From Bacteroidota bacterium (GTDB lineage: Bacteria; Bacteroidota; Bacteroidia; Flavobacteriales; Crocinitomicaceae), in assembly GCA_029558435.1 (NCBI GenBank), contig JAKQEZ010000488.1, positions 1 through 5,751 on the forward strand: a stretch of DNA of 5,751 nt, read 5' to 3'. This document shows positions 1 through 5,626 of the stretch, piece by piece. How positions within the stretch are numbered: position 1 is the first letter of the stretch; each line of letters opens with the position of its first letter. The position numbers and the translations under genes were made by a program. Under the pieces are notes generated by a model, which was given only the letters and a program-made list of their open reading frames with translations, searched no databases and was not told where the DNA came from.

Positions 1-21
1 AAGCCGAGAACCGTTAGCGGT
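1..21 (+). repeat. Right end of an attC-like boundary repeat (partial, cut by window edge)
   Basis: The window opens in what appears to be the right arm of a palindromic boundary repeat. AAGCCGAGAACC is followed by the core GTTAGCGG at 13-20. The same arrangement occurs at 5537-5554, where AAGCCAGAATCGTTAGCGG differs only by one missing base and one substitution, and at 715-737, where AAAGCCCGAAAAC precedes GTTGTATGCC. The nine bases at 13-21 are exactly complementary to 601-609, the left end of the repeat that closes this block. The left arm of this repeat lies outside the window, so its hairpin cannot be confirmed. Confidence 0.6.
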
Positions 22-728
22 CATTGTAAAAAGACATCCTACATAAATTAATATGACGATCTGAAACGATATTTGAACCTTATCTACAGTTAGCATTTAA
101 CTGACAGATAGGAACTACAAAACATCAATGCCTGAAACAAAAAGTAAAAGATTACAAAGAAACAATTTAACTTTTTATGACATTAAACGACTTTAAAGAA
201 GAACTTAAAAATTGGAAATTTACTAAGTACAAATTAATAAATTTTGCTATTGGAATTTCGGCATTGCTCATTTACGAATTTATTGGACGACCAATCTACC
301 GACCTTATATCTATAATAATAAAATTAACGACTTTCACATTGCAGACACATTAGGTAATACATTTGGGACTTTGCCGACAATATTTTTCTTAATTGCAAT
401 TTTATCCAACGAAACAACAAAAGGAAACTATTTAATAAAACTTGGAACATTTAGCGTTGTTTTATTTGAACTTGCACACCCTTTGCTAGGCAAAACAATA
501 GACATTTGGGATATAATTGCTACTATTTTAGCTGGACTTGTAAGCTATTTAATTTATAATGGAATATTTAAAGACAAATCCAATGAGCAGAAAACAACGA
601 ACCGCTAACACGGGTTTTGCGTCAGGCGGGGTGACGTGCAAACTTGGAGCTTTGTGCTTCTATTCAAGTTCAGTGCAGGTTGACAGTTTTGTGCTCCGAA
701 ACCCGCCCGAACGCAAAGCCCGAAAACG
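14..728 (+). mobile_element. Candidate gene cassette 1 (VanZ-like membrane protein)
   Basis: The limits are set by analogy with integron cassettes, where the crossover falls between G and TT of the core. The unit would then run from the TT of GTTAGCGG (core G at 13) to the G of the next core (728). Its first bases (13-21 with the core G) are a perfect 9-bp complement of 601-609, the left end of its closing palindrome, as expected for a cassette whose attC site reforms on circularisation. It carries a single gene on the + strand. Positions 22-176, before the gene, form an A+T-rich leader in which I see no gene and no confident promoter. Mobility is inferred, not shown. Confidence 0.5.
177..608 (+). 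CDS. Small four-helix membrane protein, VanZ-like
   Basis: This encodes a 143-aa integral membrane protein with four apparent hydrophobic segments at about residues 19-37, 58-76, 85-103 and 110-131. The C-terminal part, with ELAHPLLGKTIDIWDIIAT at about 98-116 followed by a glycine-containing helix, resembles the D-x-x-D-x-x-A pattern of VanZ-like proteins. In that family the name comes from teicoplanin resistance, but most members have no known role, so no resistance function is claimed. The ATG at 177 is the first in-frame start and follows an A/T-rich leader without a clear ribosome site, which is usual in Bacteroidota. The tail (KDKSNEQKTTNR) is hydrophilic. The stop codon TAA (606-608) lies inside the left end of the boundary repeat, so the gene has no 3' untranslated spacer. 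It could also be an unrelated four-helix protein of unknown function. Confidence 0.8.
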   Translation: MTLNDFKEELKNWKFTKYKLINFAIGISALLIYEFIGRPIYRPYIYNNKINDFHIADTLGNTFGTLPTIFFLIAILSNETTKGNYLIKLGTFSVVLFELAHPLLGKTIDIWDIIATILAGLVSYLIYNGIFKDKSNEQKTTNR

Positions 729-737
729 TTGTATGCC
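601..737 (+). repeat. attC-like palindromic boundary repeat closing cassette 1
   Basis: This is an imperfect palindrome of about 137 nt. The left end ACCGCTAAC (601-609) complements the start of its own block (13-21). A long stem follows: 611-622 pairs with 711-722 (12 pairs, one of them T615-G718), then A710 is unpaired, C623 pairs with G709, A624/C708 mismatch, and 625-630 pairs with 702-707. Inside the loop, GGAGC (646-650) can pair with GCTCC (693-697). The right end is the core GTTGTATGCC (728-737), which opens the next block. Integron attC sites likewise have an imperfect stem with unpaired bases on one strand between R'' and R'. The cores do not match the classical GTTRRRY, so this is called attC-like only. 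The transcript hairpin may also attenuate transcription. Confidence 0.8.
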
Positions 738-2784
738 ATTAAAAGTTACTATAATGAAAGGGTATGTTTTAATAGGTCTAATTCTTTTTCTCTTTTGCTC
801 TTGTGAACCAAAATCAAATGAAGATCAGGTTACTGAATGGATAGTTGATCACTCTATTCCCCTAAAAACAGTGGAAGCCGGAAACGGATTTGACGATCTT
901 ACTCCAATAGGCGATATAGTTGGGGATGCGCGGATTGTTTCCTTGGGAGAACCCACACATGGTAATCGTGAAGTGTTTCAATTGAAACACCGTCTAATCG
1001 AGTACCTCGTCACCGAAAAAGGGTTCAACCTATTGGCTTTGGAATGCCCTTTTGGGGAAGCATTTGATGTAAACAACTATATTCTACATGGCGAAGGAAC
1101 TCCCGAAGAGGTCTTGGCAGGAATTTATTATTGGACTTGGGATACCCAAGAATTCGTGGATTTGTTAAAATGGTTGCGTGAATACAATGCAAACCCCAAC
1201 CATGCTACCAAAGTGAAATTCTACGGTTTTGACATACAAGATCCTGAGCGGGCAGCCAGAAAGATGTTAGAATATTTAAGAGAAGTGGACCCCGAATTAT
1301 GGCAATCTGTTAAAACCGAGTTAGCCATTCTTGAAGTTCAGTTTTCTGACCCCATTGGGTTAGGACGAAGACCCTATATCCCTGAAGAATGTGACCAAAG
1401 GAGTTTGTCGGATATTAAACGTGTAATCAATGCCTTCAAACAAAAAAAGGGAGCGTACATTTCTGCTACCAGCGAAAGGGATTGGTTAATCGCAGCACAA
1501 TACGCCCGACAGGTTGAAATATACATCGAAGCTTGTGCCAATGATGGTGAAAAATGGGCGGAAATCCGGGAAATTGCTCAGGCAGAAAACATAAAATGGG
1601 CGCTTGATCAGGAAGAACCAGCCTCCAGGGCAATTGTCTGGGCGCATAATTGCCATGTGTCGAATGCGGCACCGAAGGAAAATATTAAAATGCATGGCCA
1701 TTACCTCCGGAAAATGTACGGAGATCAATTAAAAATATTCGGATTGTTTTTTAATCAGGGTGGATTTAAAGCCATTGATGCACATATACCTTCCAAAGGG
1801 GTTTACAACTTTTCAGTAGATCAAGCCCCTCGCGGAACGCTGGAGGATGCCCTTGCCGCAGCCGAACATTCTCTTTCAGTTGTGGATATGCAGCAGCTAC
1901 CAAAAAAAGGACCCATCCATGAATGGTTTTATACCAAACGACCTACCCGGCATTCCGGGGGAGGGTATAATGAAAATAAACCCGAGGACTATTTTTGGTC
2001 GTATATCCCCGCTGAAGCCTATGACGTTCTGGTCTACTTAGATACTACGACTCCAGTAAAATCAATCAATGATGCTGATTACAGTTATTTCTGGATGCTT
2101 GATAAAAAGTTAGACAAGCCAACAAATCTGGATTTTGAAAGTGACCCTGCAGTACCAGAAGGGTGGTTGGTTTGGTCTAAGTTTCAGCGCTTGGGTTTAG
2201 ATTTTTCGGTGACCGACCAAAACCCTTACAAGGGGAAGCATGCAGCCATGATTCATCGACCTGAAGGCATTTTGTATGGAGAGATTACACCTAACCTGAC
2301 ACAAAGGATTGATGCTTCCCCATACAAAGGCAAAACCATACGTCTAAGGGCGGTTTGCCGTTCCGAGGTGGAAGCCCCGGGGTTTGCCTTTTTCCGACTT
2401 TCTATCGATCCGAGTATCCTTCAAAGTGCTCATGATGGATTGCCTCCGCTTTTTGACAGTTTGGACAGCGTTAGAATTGAGACTTCTGACTGGAGCGTTT
2501 ATGAGATAGAGGCAAAAGTTTATGAAAATGCAGAAAGTATTACCTATGGAATTTATCTCCGGGATCCCGGAACAGTTTGGATAGATGATGTACAGATAGA
2601 AATTGTTGAATAAATATTAAATTAAATTGCAAGTGAGACCAATCGAAAATAAAAACGGCATACAACATTGAATAAGCGTAATGCGGGCTAAAGTGCTAAT
2701 TTTAAACGAATTGAATATTAATAAGCATAAGGTTAAACCGAAAGTGAAGTGCTTCTAATCCCGCACTACGCTTATACTTGACCG
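729..2784 (+). mobile_element. Candidate gene cassette 2 (erythromycin-esterase-family lipoprotein)
   Basis: By the same rule, this unit runs from the TT of GTTGTATGCC (core G at 728) to the G of GTTGGCGGTC (2784). The opening core (728-737) is a perfect 10-bp complement of GGCATACAAC (2657-2666), the left end of the closing palindrome. That match uses a different core sequence from cassette 1, so each block carries its own matched pair and not one fixed repeat. It holds one gene on the + strand. Its base composition is richer in G+C than that of the adjacent blocks, which supports a separate origin. Mobility is inferred. Confidence 0.5.
754..2613 (+). CDS. Erythromycin-esterase-family lipoprotein with C-terminal beta-sandwich-like domain
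   Basis: From ATG 754 this encodes 619 aa. Residues 1-17 form a lipoprotein-type signal, with a hydrophobic run ending LFCSC and C17 as the probable lipidated cysteine, so the protein likely sits on the periplasmic or outer-membrane side. Residues of about 45-430 match the erythromycin esterase family (PF05139 type). They include LGEPTHGNRE at 64-73 (E66, H69, E73), ALECPFGE at 95-102 (E97), FYGFD at 156-160 and WAHNCHV at 296-302 (H298, H301), which correspond to the metal-independent hydrolytic site of EreB-like enzymes. Residues of about 458-619, from NLDFE to VWIDDVQIE, look like a galactose-binding or carbohydrate-binding beta-sandwich. EreA and EreB are cytoplasmic and lack this extension, so macrolide hydrolysis is uncertain; another ester substrate is plausible. 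The frame is open upstream to 559, but that would translate the palindrome. ATG 733 is a possible alternative start but falls inside the core and would precede the signal peptide. Confidence 0.88.
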   Translation: MKGYVLIGLILFLFCSCEPKSNEDQVTEWIVDHSIPLKTVEAGNGFDDLTPIGDIVGDARIVSLGEPTHGNREVFQLKHRLIEYLVTEKGFNLLALECPFGEAFDVNNYILHGEGTPEEVLAGIYYWTWDTQEFVDLLKWLREYNANPNHATKVKFYGFDIQDPERAARKMLEYLREVDPELWQSVKTELAILEVQFSDPIGLGRRPYIPEECDQRSLSDIKRVINAFKQKKGAYISATSERDWLIAAQYARQVEIYIEACANDGEKWAEIREIAQAENIKWALDQEEPASRAIVWAHNCHVSNAAPKENIKMHGHYLRKMYGDQLKIFGLFFNQGGFKAIDAHIPSKGVYNFSVDQAPRGTLEDALAAAEHSLSVVDMQQLPKKGPIHEWFYTKRPTRHSGGGYNENKPEDYFWSYIPAEAYDVLVYLDTTTPVKSINDADYSYFWMLDKKLDKPTNLDFESDPAVPEGWLVWSKFQRLGLDFSVTDQNPYKGKHAAMIHRPEGILYGEITPNLTQRIDASPYKGKTIRLRAVCRSEVEAPGFAFFRLSIDPSILQSAHDGLPPLFDSLDSVRIETSDWSVYEIEAKVYENAESITYGIYLRDPGTVWIDDVQIEIVE

Positions 2785-2793
2785 TTGGCGGTC
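2657..2793 (+). repeat. attC-like palindromic boundary repeat closing cassette 2
   Basis: This is an imperfect palindrome of about 137 nt, the same length as the one at 601-737, although the sequences are largely different. The left end GGCATACAAC (2657-2666) complements the start of its own block (728-737). The stem pairs 2672-2687 with 2760-2775: 15 of 16 positions pair, with one A2681/C2766 mismatch. The loop is about 72 nt of A+T-rich sequence and contains a small inner hairpin, GAAGTGCTTC (2746-2755). The right end is CCGTTGGCGGTC (2782-2793), which opens block 3. Conserved length and architecture with diverged sequence is what is expected of attC sites recognised by structure. The site lies 43 nt after the upstream stop codon and could also act as a transcription terminator or attenuator. 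Confidence 0.8.
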
Positions 2794-2849
2794 AGGCTAA
2801 CAAGACAGACACTCAACAAAATGACAAGACAATTAATCAATTTCACATC

Positions 2850-3641
2850 GTGAATATAAGGATATACAAAGTAAAAAATATTGATAGTTGCATATCGGAA
2901 ATAGTTGAAGTAAAATCAGATTCTTCATTAGATACTCTCACGCACATTGTTCCACCGTTTGGCAACCCTGAAATAATACTTTATGTTGGCAAGACACATC
3001 AAATTAAAAATGTTCCATTCGCCAAAGGTGTTATTAAAGGGCATTACAATATTTCGCAAAAAATAGATTTTATACCAAACTATCATTTTATAACTATCCG
3101 ACTGCAACCCTATGGACTGAAACAATTGTTTGACATCAATGCTATGGGCTTACTCAATTCTGTAATTGATATTGAAAATCATCCTTTAACAGAAGCAATG
3201 TTCAGTTTTATCAAATCAGCAGTTAACTTTGATGTATCGTTTCTAAAAACATTAATTGCTTTTATTGAGCAAAACGCAGTTTATCCTATTTCTGCGTCAA
3301 CAAGAGAGTTTCTAAAAATTTCATCTGAAACAGAATACAAAACGATTAAAGAACTGAGTTATCAGCACGGCATTGGTCAACGAACTTTACAAAGAAATTT
3401 TAAAAAAGAAGTTGGTTTAACGCCCAAAGAGTATTTGAGAATAAAGCGAGTTAATGCGATAGAACAAAAAATGTCTCTTAAAATAGATGTATTTGAAATC
3501 ATTGCTGATTTTGACTTTTCAGACCAGGCTCATTTTATAAAGGACTTTAAAAAACTACGAGGTTTTACCCCATCAGAAATTTTAAAAAAGAAGTTATTGC
3601 TCTCTGACCAACTTGCAACACCTGAAATTATTACAATTTGA
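2850..3641 (+). CDS. AraC-family transcriptional regulator (DUF6597-like N-terminus)
   Basis: From GTG 2850 this encodes 263 aa. The C-terminal AraC/XylS DNA-binding region has two helix-turn-helix units. The first is at about residues 164-187, with the recognition stretch GIGQRTLQRNFKKEVG and then TPKEYLRIKR. The second is at about 213-236, with FDFSDQAHFIKDFKKLRGFTPSE, the signature second helix-turn-helix and GFTPSE end of the family. The N-terminal part (PPFGNPEIILYVG at about 35-47) resembles the effector domain labelled DUF6597. There is no ATG start near the N-terminus. The frame is open to TTG 2778, but that start would translate the repeat core, so GTG 2850 is preferred because it gives a typical AraC N-terminus (MNIRIYKVKN). 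It lies upstream of the methyltransferase, DinB and SRPBCC genes in the same direction and is the likely regulator of that trio. Its ligand is unknown. Confidence 0.85.
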   Translation: MNIRIYKVKNIDSCISEIVEVKSDSSLDTLTHIVPPFGNPEIILYVGKTHQIKNVPFAKGVIKGHYNISQKIDFIPNYHFITIRLQPYGLKQLFDINAMGLLNSVIDIENHPLTEAMFSFIKSAVNFDVSFLKTLIAFIEQNAVYPISASTREFLKISSETEYKTIKELSYQHGIGQRTLQRNFKKEVGLTPKEYLRIKRVNAIEQKMSLKIDVFEIIADFDFSDQAHFIKDFKKLRGFTPSEILKKKLLLSDQLATPEIITI

Positions 3642-3717
3642 ATTTGTCGCTTTTTTACAATGAAAACCCACTTATTTGGTAAGACCTTTGCATCTCAAAA
3701 CATAAGTCGTTGATAAT

Positions 3718-4491
3718 ATGAAACGAGTTCACGCTCTTGAATGGGAAGATTTGCAATGGTTTCCTACAAGTTGGAGAGATTATGGCACAGACTACTTAAA
3801 GTTTATTGCCACAAAATTTAATATCTACAAGCCTGTTTTGCCTTTAATGCAAAAATGTTTAGACAAAAGCGGGCAACAACATTGGGTAGATTTAGCATCT
3901 GGTGGTGGCAGCGGATTGATTTGCTTGGCAAAAGATTTAAAAAAAGACAATACCAATTTGAAAATCACGCTTACAGATTACTACCCTAACATCAAGGCAT
4001 TTGAACAACTTCAGGCAGAAGTTCCAGACACTTTTTTTTATGAAAAGTCATCGGTAGATGCGGCTCAACCGCCTATACACTTGCAAGGAAAAATGCAAAC
4101 AATTTTTGGTGCATTTCATCATTTCCGCCCCCAGAAAGCCAAACAGATTATACAAAATGCAGTGGAGACAAATTCCACCATTGCAATTTTTGAGCCTGTC
4201 GGTAGGAATTTCGGAAGTTGGTTTTCTATGCTTTTTGTACCACTAAATGTTTTAATATTTACTTTGTTTATTCGTCCTGTTCGTTGGAATGTTTTGCCGT
4301 TTATTTATCTCTTCCCTTTAATTCCACTTTATATTTTGTGGGACGGTATCGCTTCTATTTTGCGTACCTACTCGGAAAAAGAATTGCAAGATTTGGTGAA
4401 TTCCTTAGAAAACACTCATACCTACGAGTGGGAAATCGGTAAAACTTCAGGACGAATGCCTATTTACTATCTCTTGGGTTATAAAAAATGA
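3718..4491 (+). CDS. Class I SAM-dependent methyltransferase with hydrophobic C-terminal region
   Basis: This encodes 257 aa. SAM-binding motif I is VDLASGGGSG at residues 57-66, the acidic residue after strand 2 is in LTDYYP (D87), and a later motif GAFHHF (131-136) with IAIFEP (155-160) fits the Rossmann-like methyltransferase fold. After the fold come two strongly hydrophobic stretches at about 166-186 and 192-207, split by RPVRWN, so the protein may attach to a membrane or act on a lipid-like substrate. The last segment (about 217-257) returns to a soluble pattern ending in IYYLLGYKK. The substrate cannot be told from the sequence. The ATG at 3718 follows a 76-nt gap after the regulator; I see no convincing promoter there. 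The stop overlaps the next gene (ATGA at 4488-4491), indicating translational coupling. Confidence 0.85.
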   Translation: MKRVHALEWEDLQWFPTSWRDYGTDYLKFIATKFNIYKPVLPLMQKCLDKSGQQHWVDLASGGGSGLICLAKDLKKDNTNLKITLTDYYPNIKAFEQLQAEVPDTFFYEKSSVDAAQPPIHLQGKMQTIFGAFHHFRPQKAKQIIQNAVETNSTIAIFEPVGRNFGSWFSMLFVPLNVLIFTLFIRPVRWNVLPFIYLFPLIPLYILWDGIASILRTYSEKELQDLVNSLENTHTYEWEIGKTSGRMPIYYLLGYKK

Positions 4492-5033
4492 TGAAGATGA
4501 ATTGGATAACAGAACTTGACAAGATAACCAAAGATGTTGAGTTACTATTTAGCAATTTGACATCTTTGGAACTTAATTGGAAACCTAATCCGCAAACGTG
4601 GAGCATCGCTCAAAATTTAGAGCATTTGATAGTGGTTAATGAAACTTACTTTCCTGTTTTGTCAGCATTAAAAAACAGCAACTATAAAACACCGCTTATT
4701 GGAAAATTAGGTTTTATCGTTTCATTTTTTGGTAAAACTGTCTTAAATGCCGTTCAGCCCGACAGAAAGAAAAAAATGAAAACATTTCCAATTTGGGAAC
4801 CAACTAAAAGTGAAGTAACAAAGGATATTTTTTTGCGATTTAAAAATCATCAAAACGAATTAAAACAACAGATAAAAGATTCTGAAATCCTTGCAAAAAA
4901 AGGAGTAGTCATTGCTTCACCAGCAAACAAGAACATTGTTTATAAATTAGAAACGGCATTTGACATCATTGTAACTCACGAGCAAAGACATTTAGAACAA
5001 GCCAAAGAAATTTTAAACCTTTTAAAAAAATGA
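4488..5033 (+). CDS. DinB-superfamily protein
   Basis: This encodes 181 aa of the DinB/YfiT-like four-helix-bundle type. H46 (in NLEHL), H164 and H168 (in THEQRH) form the three-histidine metal site typical of the superfamily, and WSIAQNLEHL at about 38-47 is the usual N-terminal signature (W-S-x-x-x-x-x-x-H-L). Many members are metal-dependent thiol transferases or hydrolases for low-molecular-weight thiols, and others have no known activity. The function here is inferred only at fold level. Its start overlaps the stop of the methyltransferase gene (ATGA, 4488-4491), with in-frame ATGs at 4488, 4491 and 4497, so the exact first methionine is uncertain by up to three residues. The stop overlaps the start of the next gene in the same way (5030-5033). 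Base use is A+T-rich, like its neighbours in block 3. Confidence 0.85.
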   Translation: MMKMNWITELDKITKDVELLFSNLTSLELNWKPNPQTWSIAQNLEHLIVVNETYFPVLSALKNSNYKTPLIGKLGFIVSFFGKTVLNAVQPDRKKKMKTFPIWEPTKSEVTKDIFLRFKNHQNELKQQIKDSEILAKKGVVIASPANKNIVYKLETAFDIIVTHEQRHLEQAKEILNLLKK

Positions 5034-5533
5034 AGTTTACAACAAAAATCACTACAACCTTTAACTGCTCATTAGAAAGAGCCTTTAAAACCCCGATGCT
5101 TTGTGATGTAACAAAAGTGCATACCGGTTATGGATTAATGCCAAGGGTAACGCATACCACAGATGACAAAAATTGGGGACAAATAGGTTCAAGTAAAAAA
5201 GTATTTGTTGCCAAATCATTAACTCATAAAGGTGGTTTTGGGTCCGTGGATAATGTTGTGGATCGTATAGAAAACAAATACTGGAAAATCGAAATCAATA
5301 ATTTTCAAGCGTGGATGTTAGGCTTCTACAAATTTGTTGGTGAATGGCAGACAACCGAACTTGAAAAAAACAAGATTTTGATAGAATATACCTATACATT
5401 ATACGCTAACAATCCGTTGCTTTACCCGATAAATTGGCTTTTTACAAAGACTTTTTGGAGAAGATATATGAAGCAAGCATTGGAAAATGTCAGACAACTT
5501 ACCATTAAAAAAGAGCCATACCAATATGCGTAA
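5030..5533 (+). CDS. SRPBCC (START/Bet v1-like) family protein
   Basis: This encodes 167 aa. The alternating hydrophobic beta-strand pattern, an N-terminus of the form KITTTFNCSLERAFKT (strand, then helix), the mid-region KIEINNFQAWMLGFYKFVGEWQTTEL and the long amphipathic C-terminal helix (about 134-156, NWLFTKTFWRRYMKQALENVRQL) fit the SRPBCC ligand-binding fold. Such proteins bind hydrophobic small molecules or act in their modification; no catalytic residues can be assigned. ATG 5030 overlaps the TGA of the DinB gene, the second 4-nt overlap in a row, so the three genes are almost certainly one operon made in linked amounts. The stop lies 14 nt before the GTTAGCGG core at 5547, with no palindrome in between. 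A membership call by profile search would firm this up. Confidence 0.75.
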   Translation: MKFTTKITTTFNCSLERAFKTPMLCDVTKVHTGYGLMPRVTHTTDDKNWGQIGSSKKVFVAKSLTHKGGFGSVDNVVDRIENKYWKIEINNFQAWMLGFYKFVGEWQTTELEKNKILIEYTYTLYANNPLLYPINWLFTKTFWRRYMKQALENVRQLTIKKEPYQYA

Positions 5534-5536
5534 AGA

Positions 5537-5554
5537 AGCCAGAATCGTTAGCGG
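5537..5554 (+). repeat. Boundary core without complete palindrome (AAGCCAGAATCGTTAGCGG type)
   Basis: The sequence AAGCCAGAATCGTTAGCGG here (5536/5537-5554) is nearly identical to positions 1-20 (AAGCCGAGAACCGTTAGCGG), so it is probably the right end of the same boundary repeat class. No matching left arm lies in the 14-nt gap after the SRPBCC stop codon. CGCTAAC at 5404-5410, inside the SRPBCC gene, is complementary to GTTAGCG at 5547-5553 at a distance close to that in the complete repeats, but it lies in apparently conserved coding sequence. The site may be a truncated or degraded repeat. Confidence 0.5.
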
Positions 5555-5626
5555 TAAGCAATGAGACTCGTAATATTTTGAGATACTTAAGAGTCAAATT
5601 AGAAAAAAAATAAATCAAACAAAGAA

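Larger units (their letters stand above)
2785..5547 (+). mobile_element. Candidate multigene cassette 3 (AraC regulator, methyltransferase, DinB, SRPBCC)
   Basis: This block lies between the core GTTGGCGGTC (2784-2793) and the core GTTAGCGG (5547-5554). It is about 2.76 kb and holds four genes on the + strand, much more than the usual one gene per integron cassette. The closing palindrome expected to start with the complement of its opening core (GACCGCCAAC) is not visible. The last gene ends at 5533, only 14 nt before the next core. Either the closing repeat was lost, or the block is a fusion or remnant of more than one cassette. The limits are therefore less secure than for blocks 1 and 2. 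Confidence 0.35.

Noticed and set aside
128..196. 22-codon frame from ATG 128
   Set aside because: It is very short, overlaps the start of the VanZ-like gene in another frame and has no supporting feature.
601..737. Canonical integron attC call
   Set aside because: The layout fits, but the cores GTTGTAT and GTTGGCG do not match GTTRRRY and no integrase is visible, so only attC-like is claimed.
559..753. N-terminal extension of the esterase reading frame back to ATG 559
   Set aside because: It would overlap the end of the VanZ-like gene and translate the whole palindrome. The lipoprotein signal peptide begins at ATG 754.
1466..1728. Open frames on the - strand inside the esterase gene
   Set aside because: They lie entirely opposite a well-supported gene, show no recognisable domain and overlap each other.
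2672..2775. Plain rho-independent terminator
   Set aside because: There is no U-run directly after the stem, the loop is about 72 nt, and a stem of the same kind lies at 611-722 with matched outer cores. A secondary terminator role remains possible.
601..2793. CRISPR array or insertion-sequence ends
   Set aside because: There are only two complete repeats, different in sequence and about 2 kb apart, with no spacers and no transposase gene.
3642..3717. Bacteroidota-type promoter (TTTG / TAnnTTTG) before the methyltransferase gene
   Set aside because: TTTG and TATTTG strings occur at 3643-3646 and 3673-3678, but neither the motif nor the spacing fits well.
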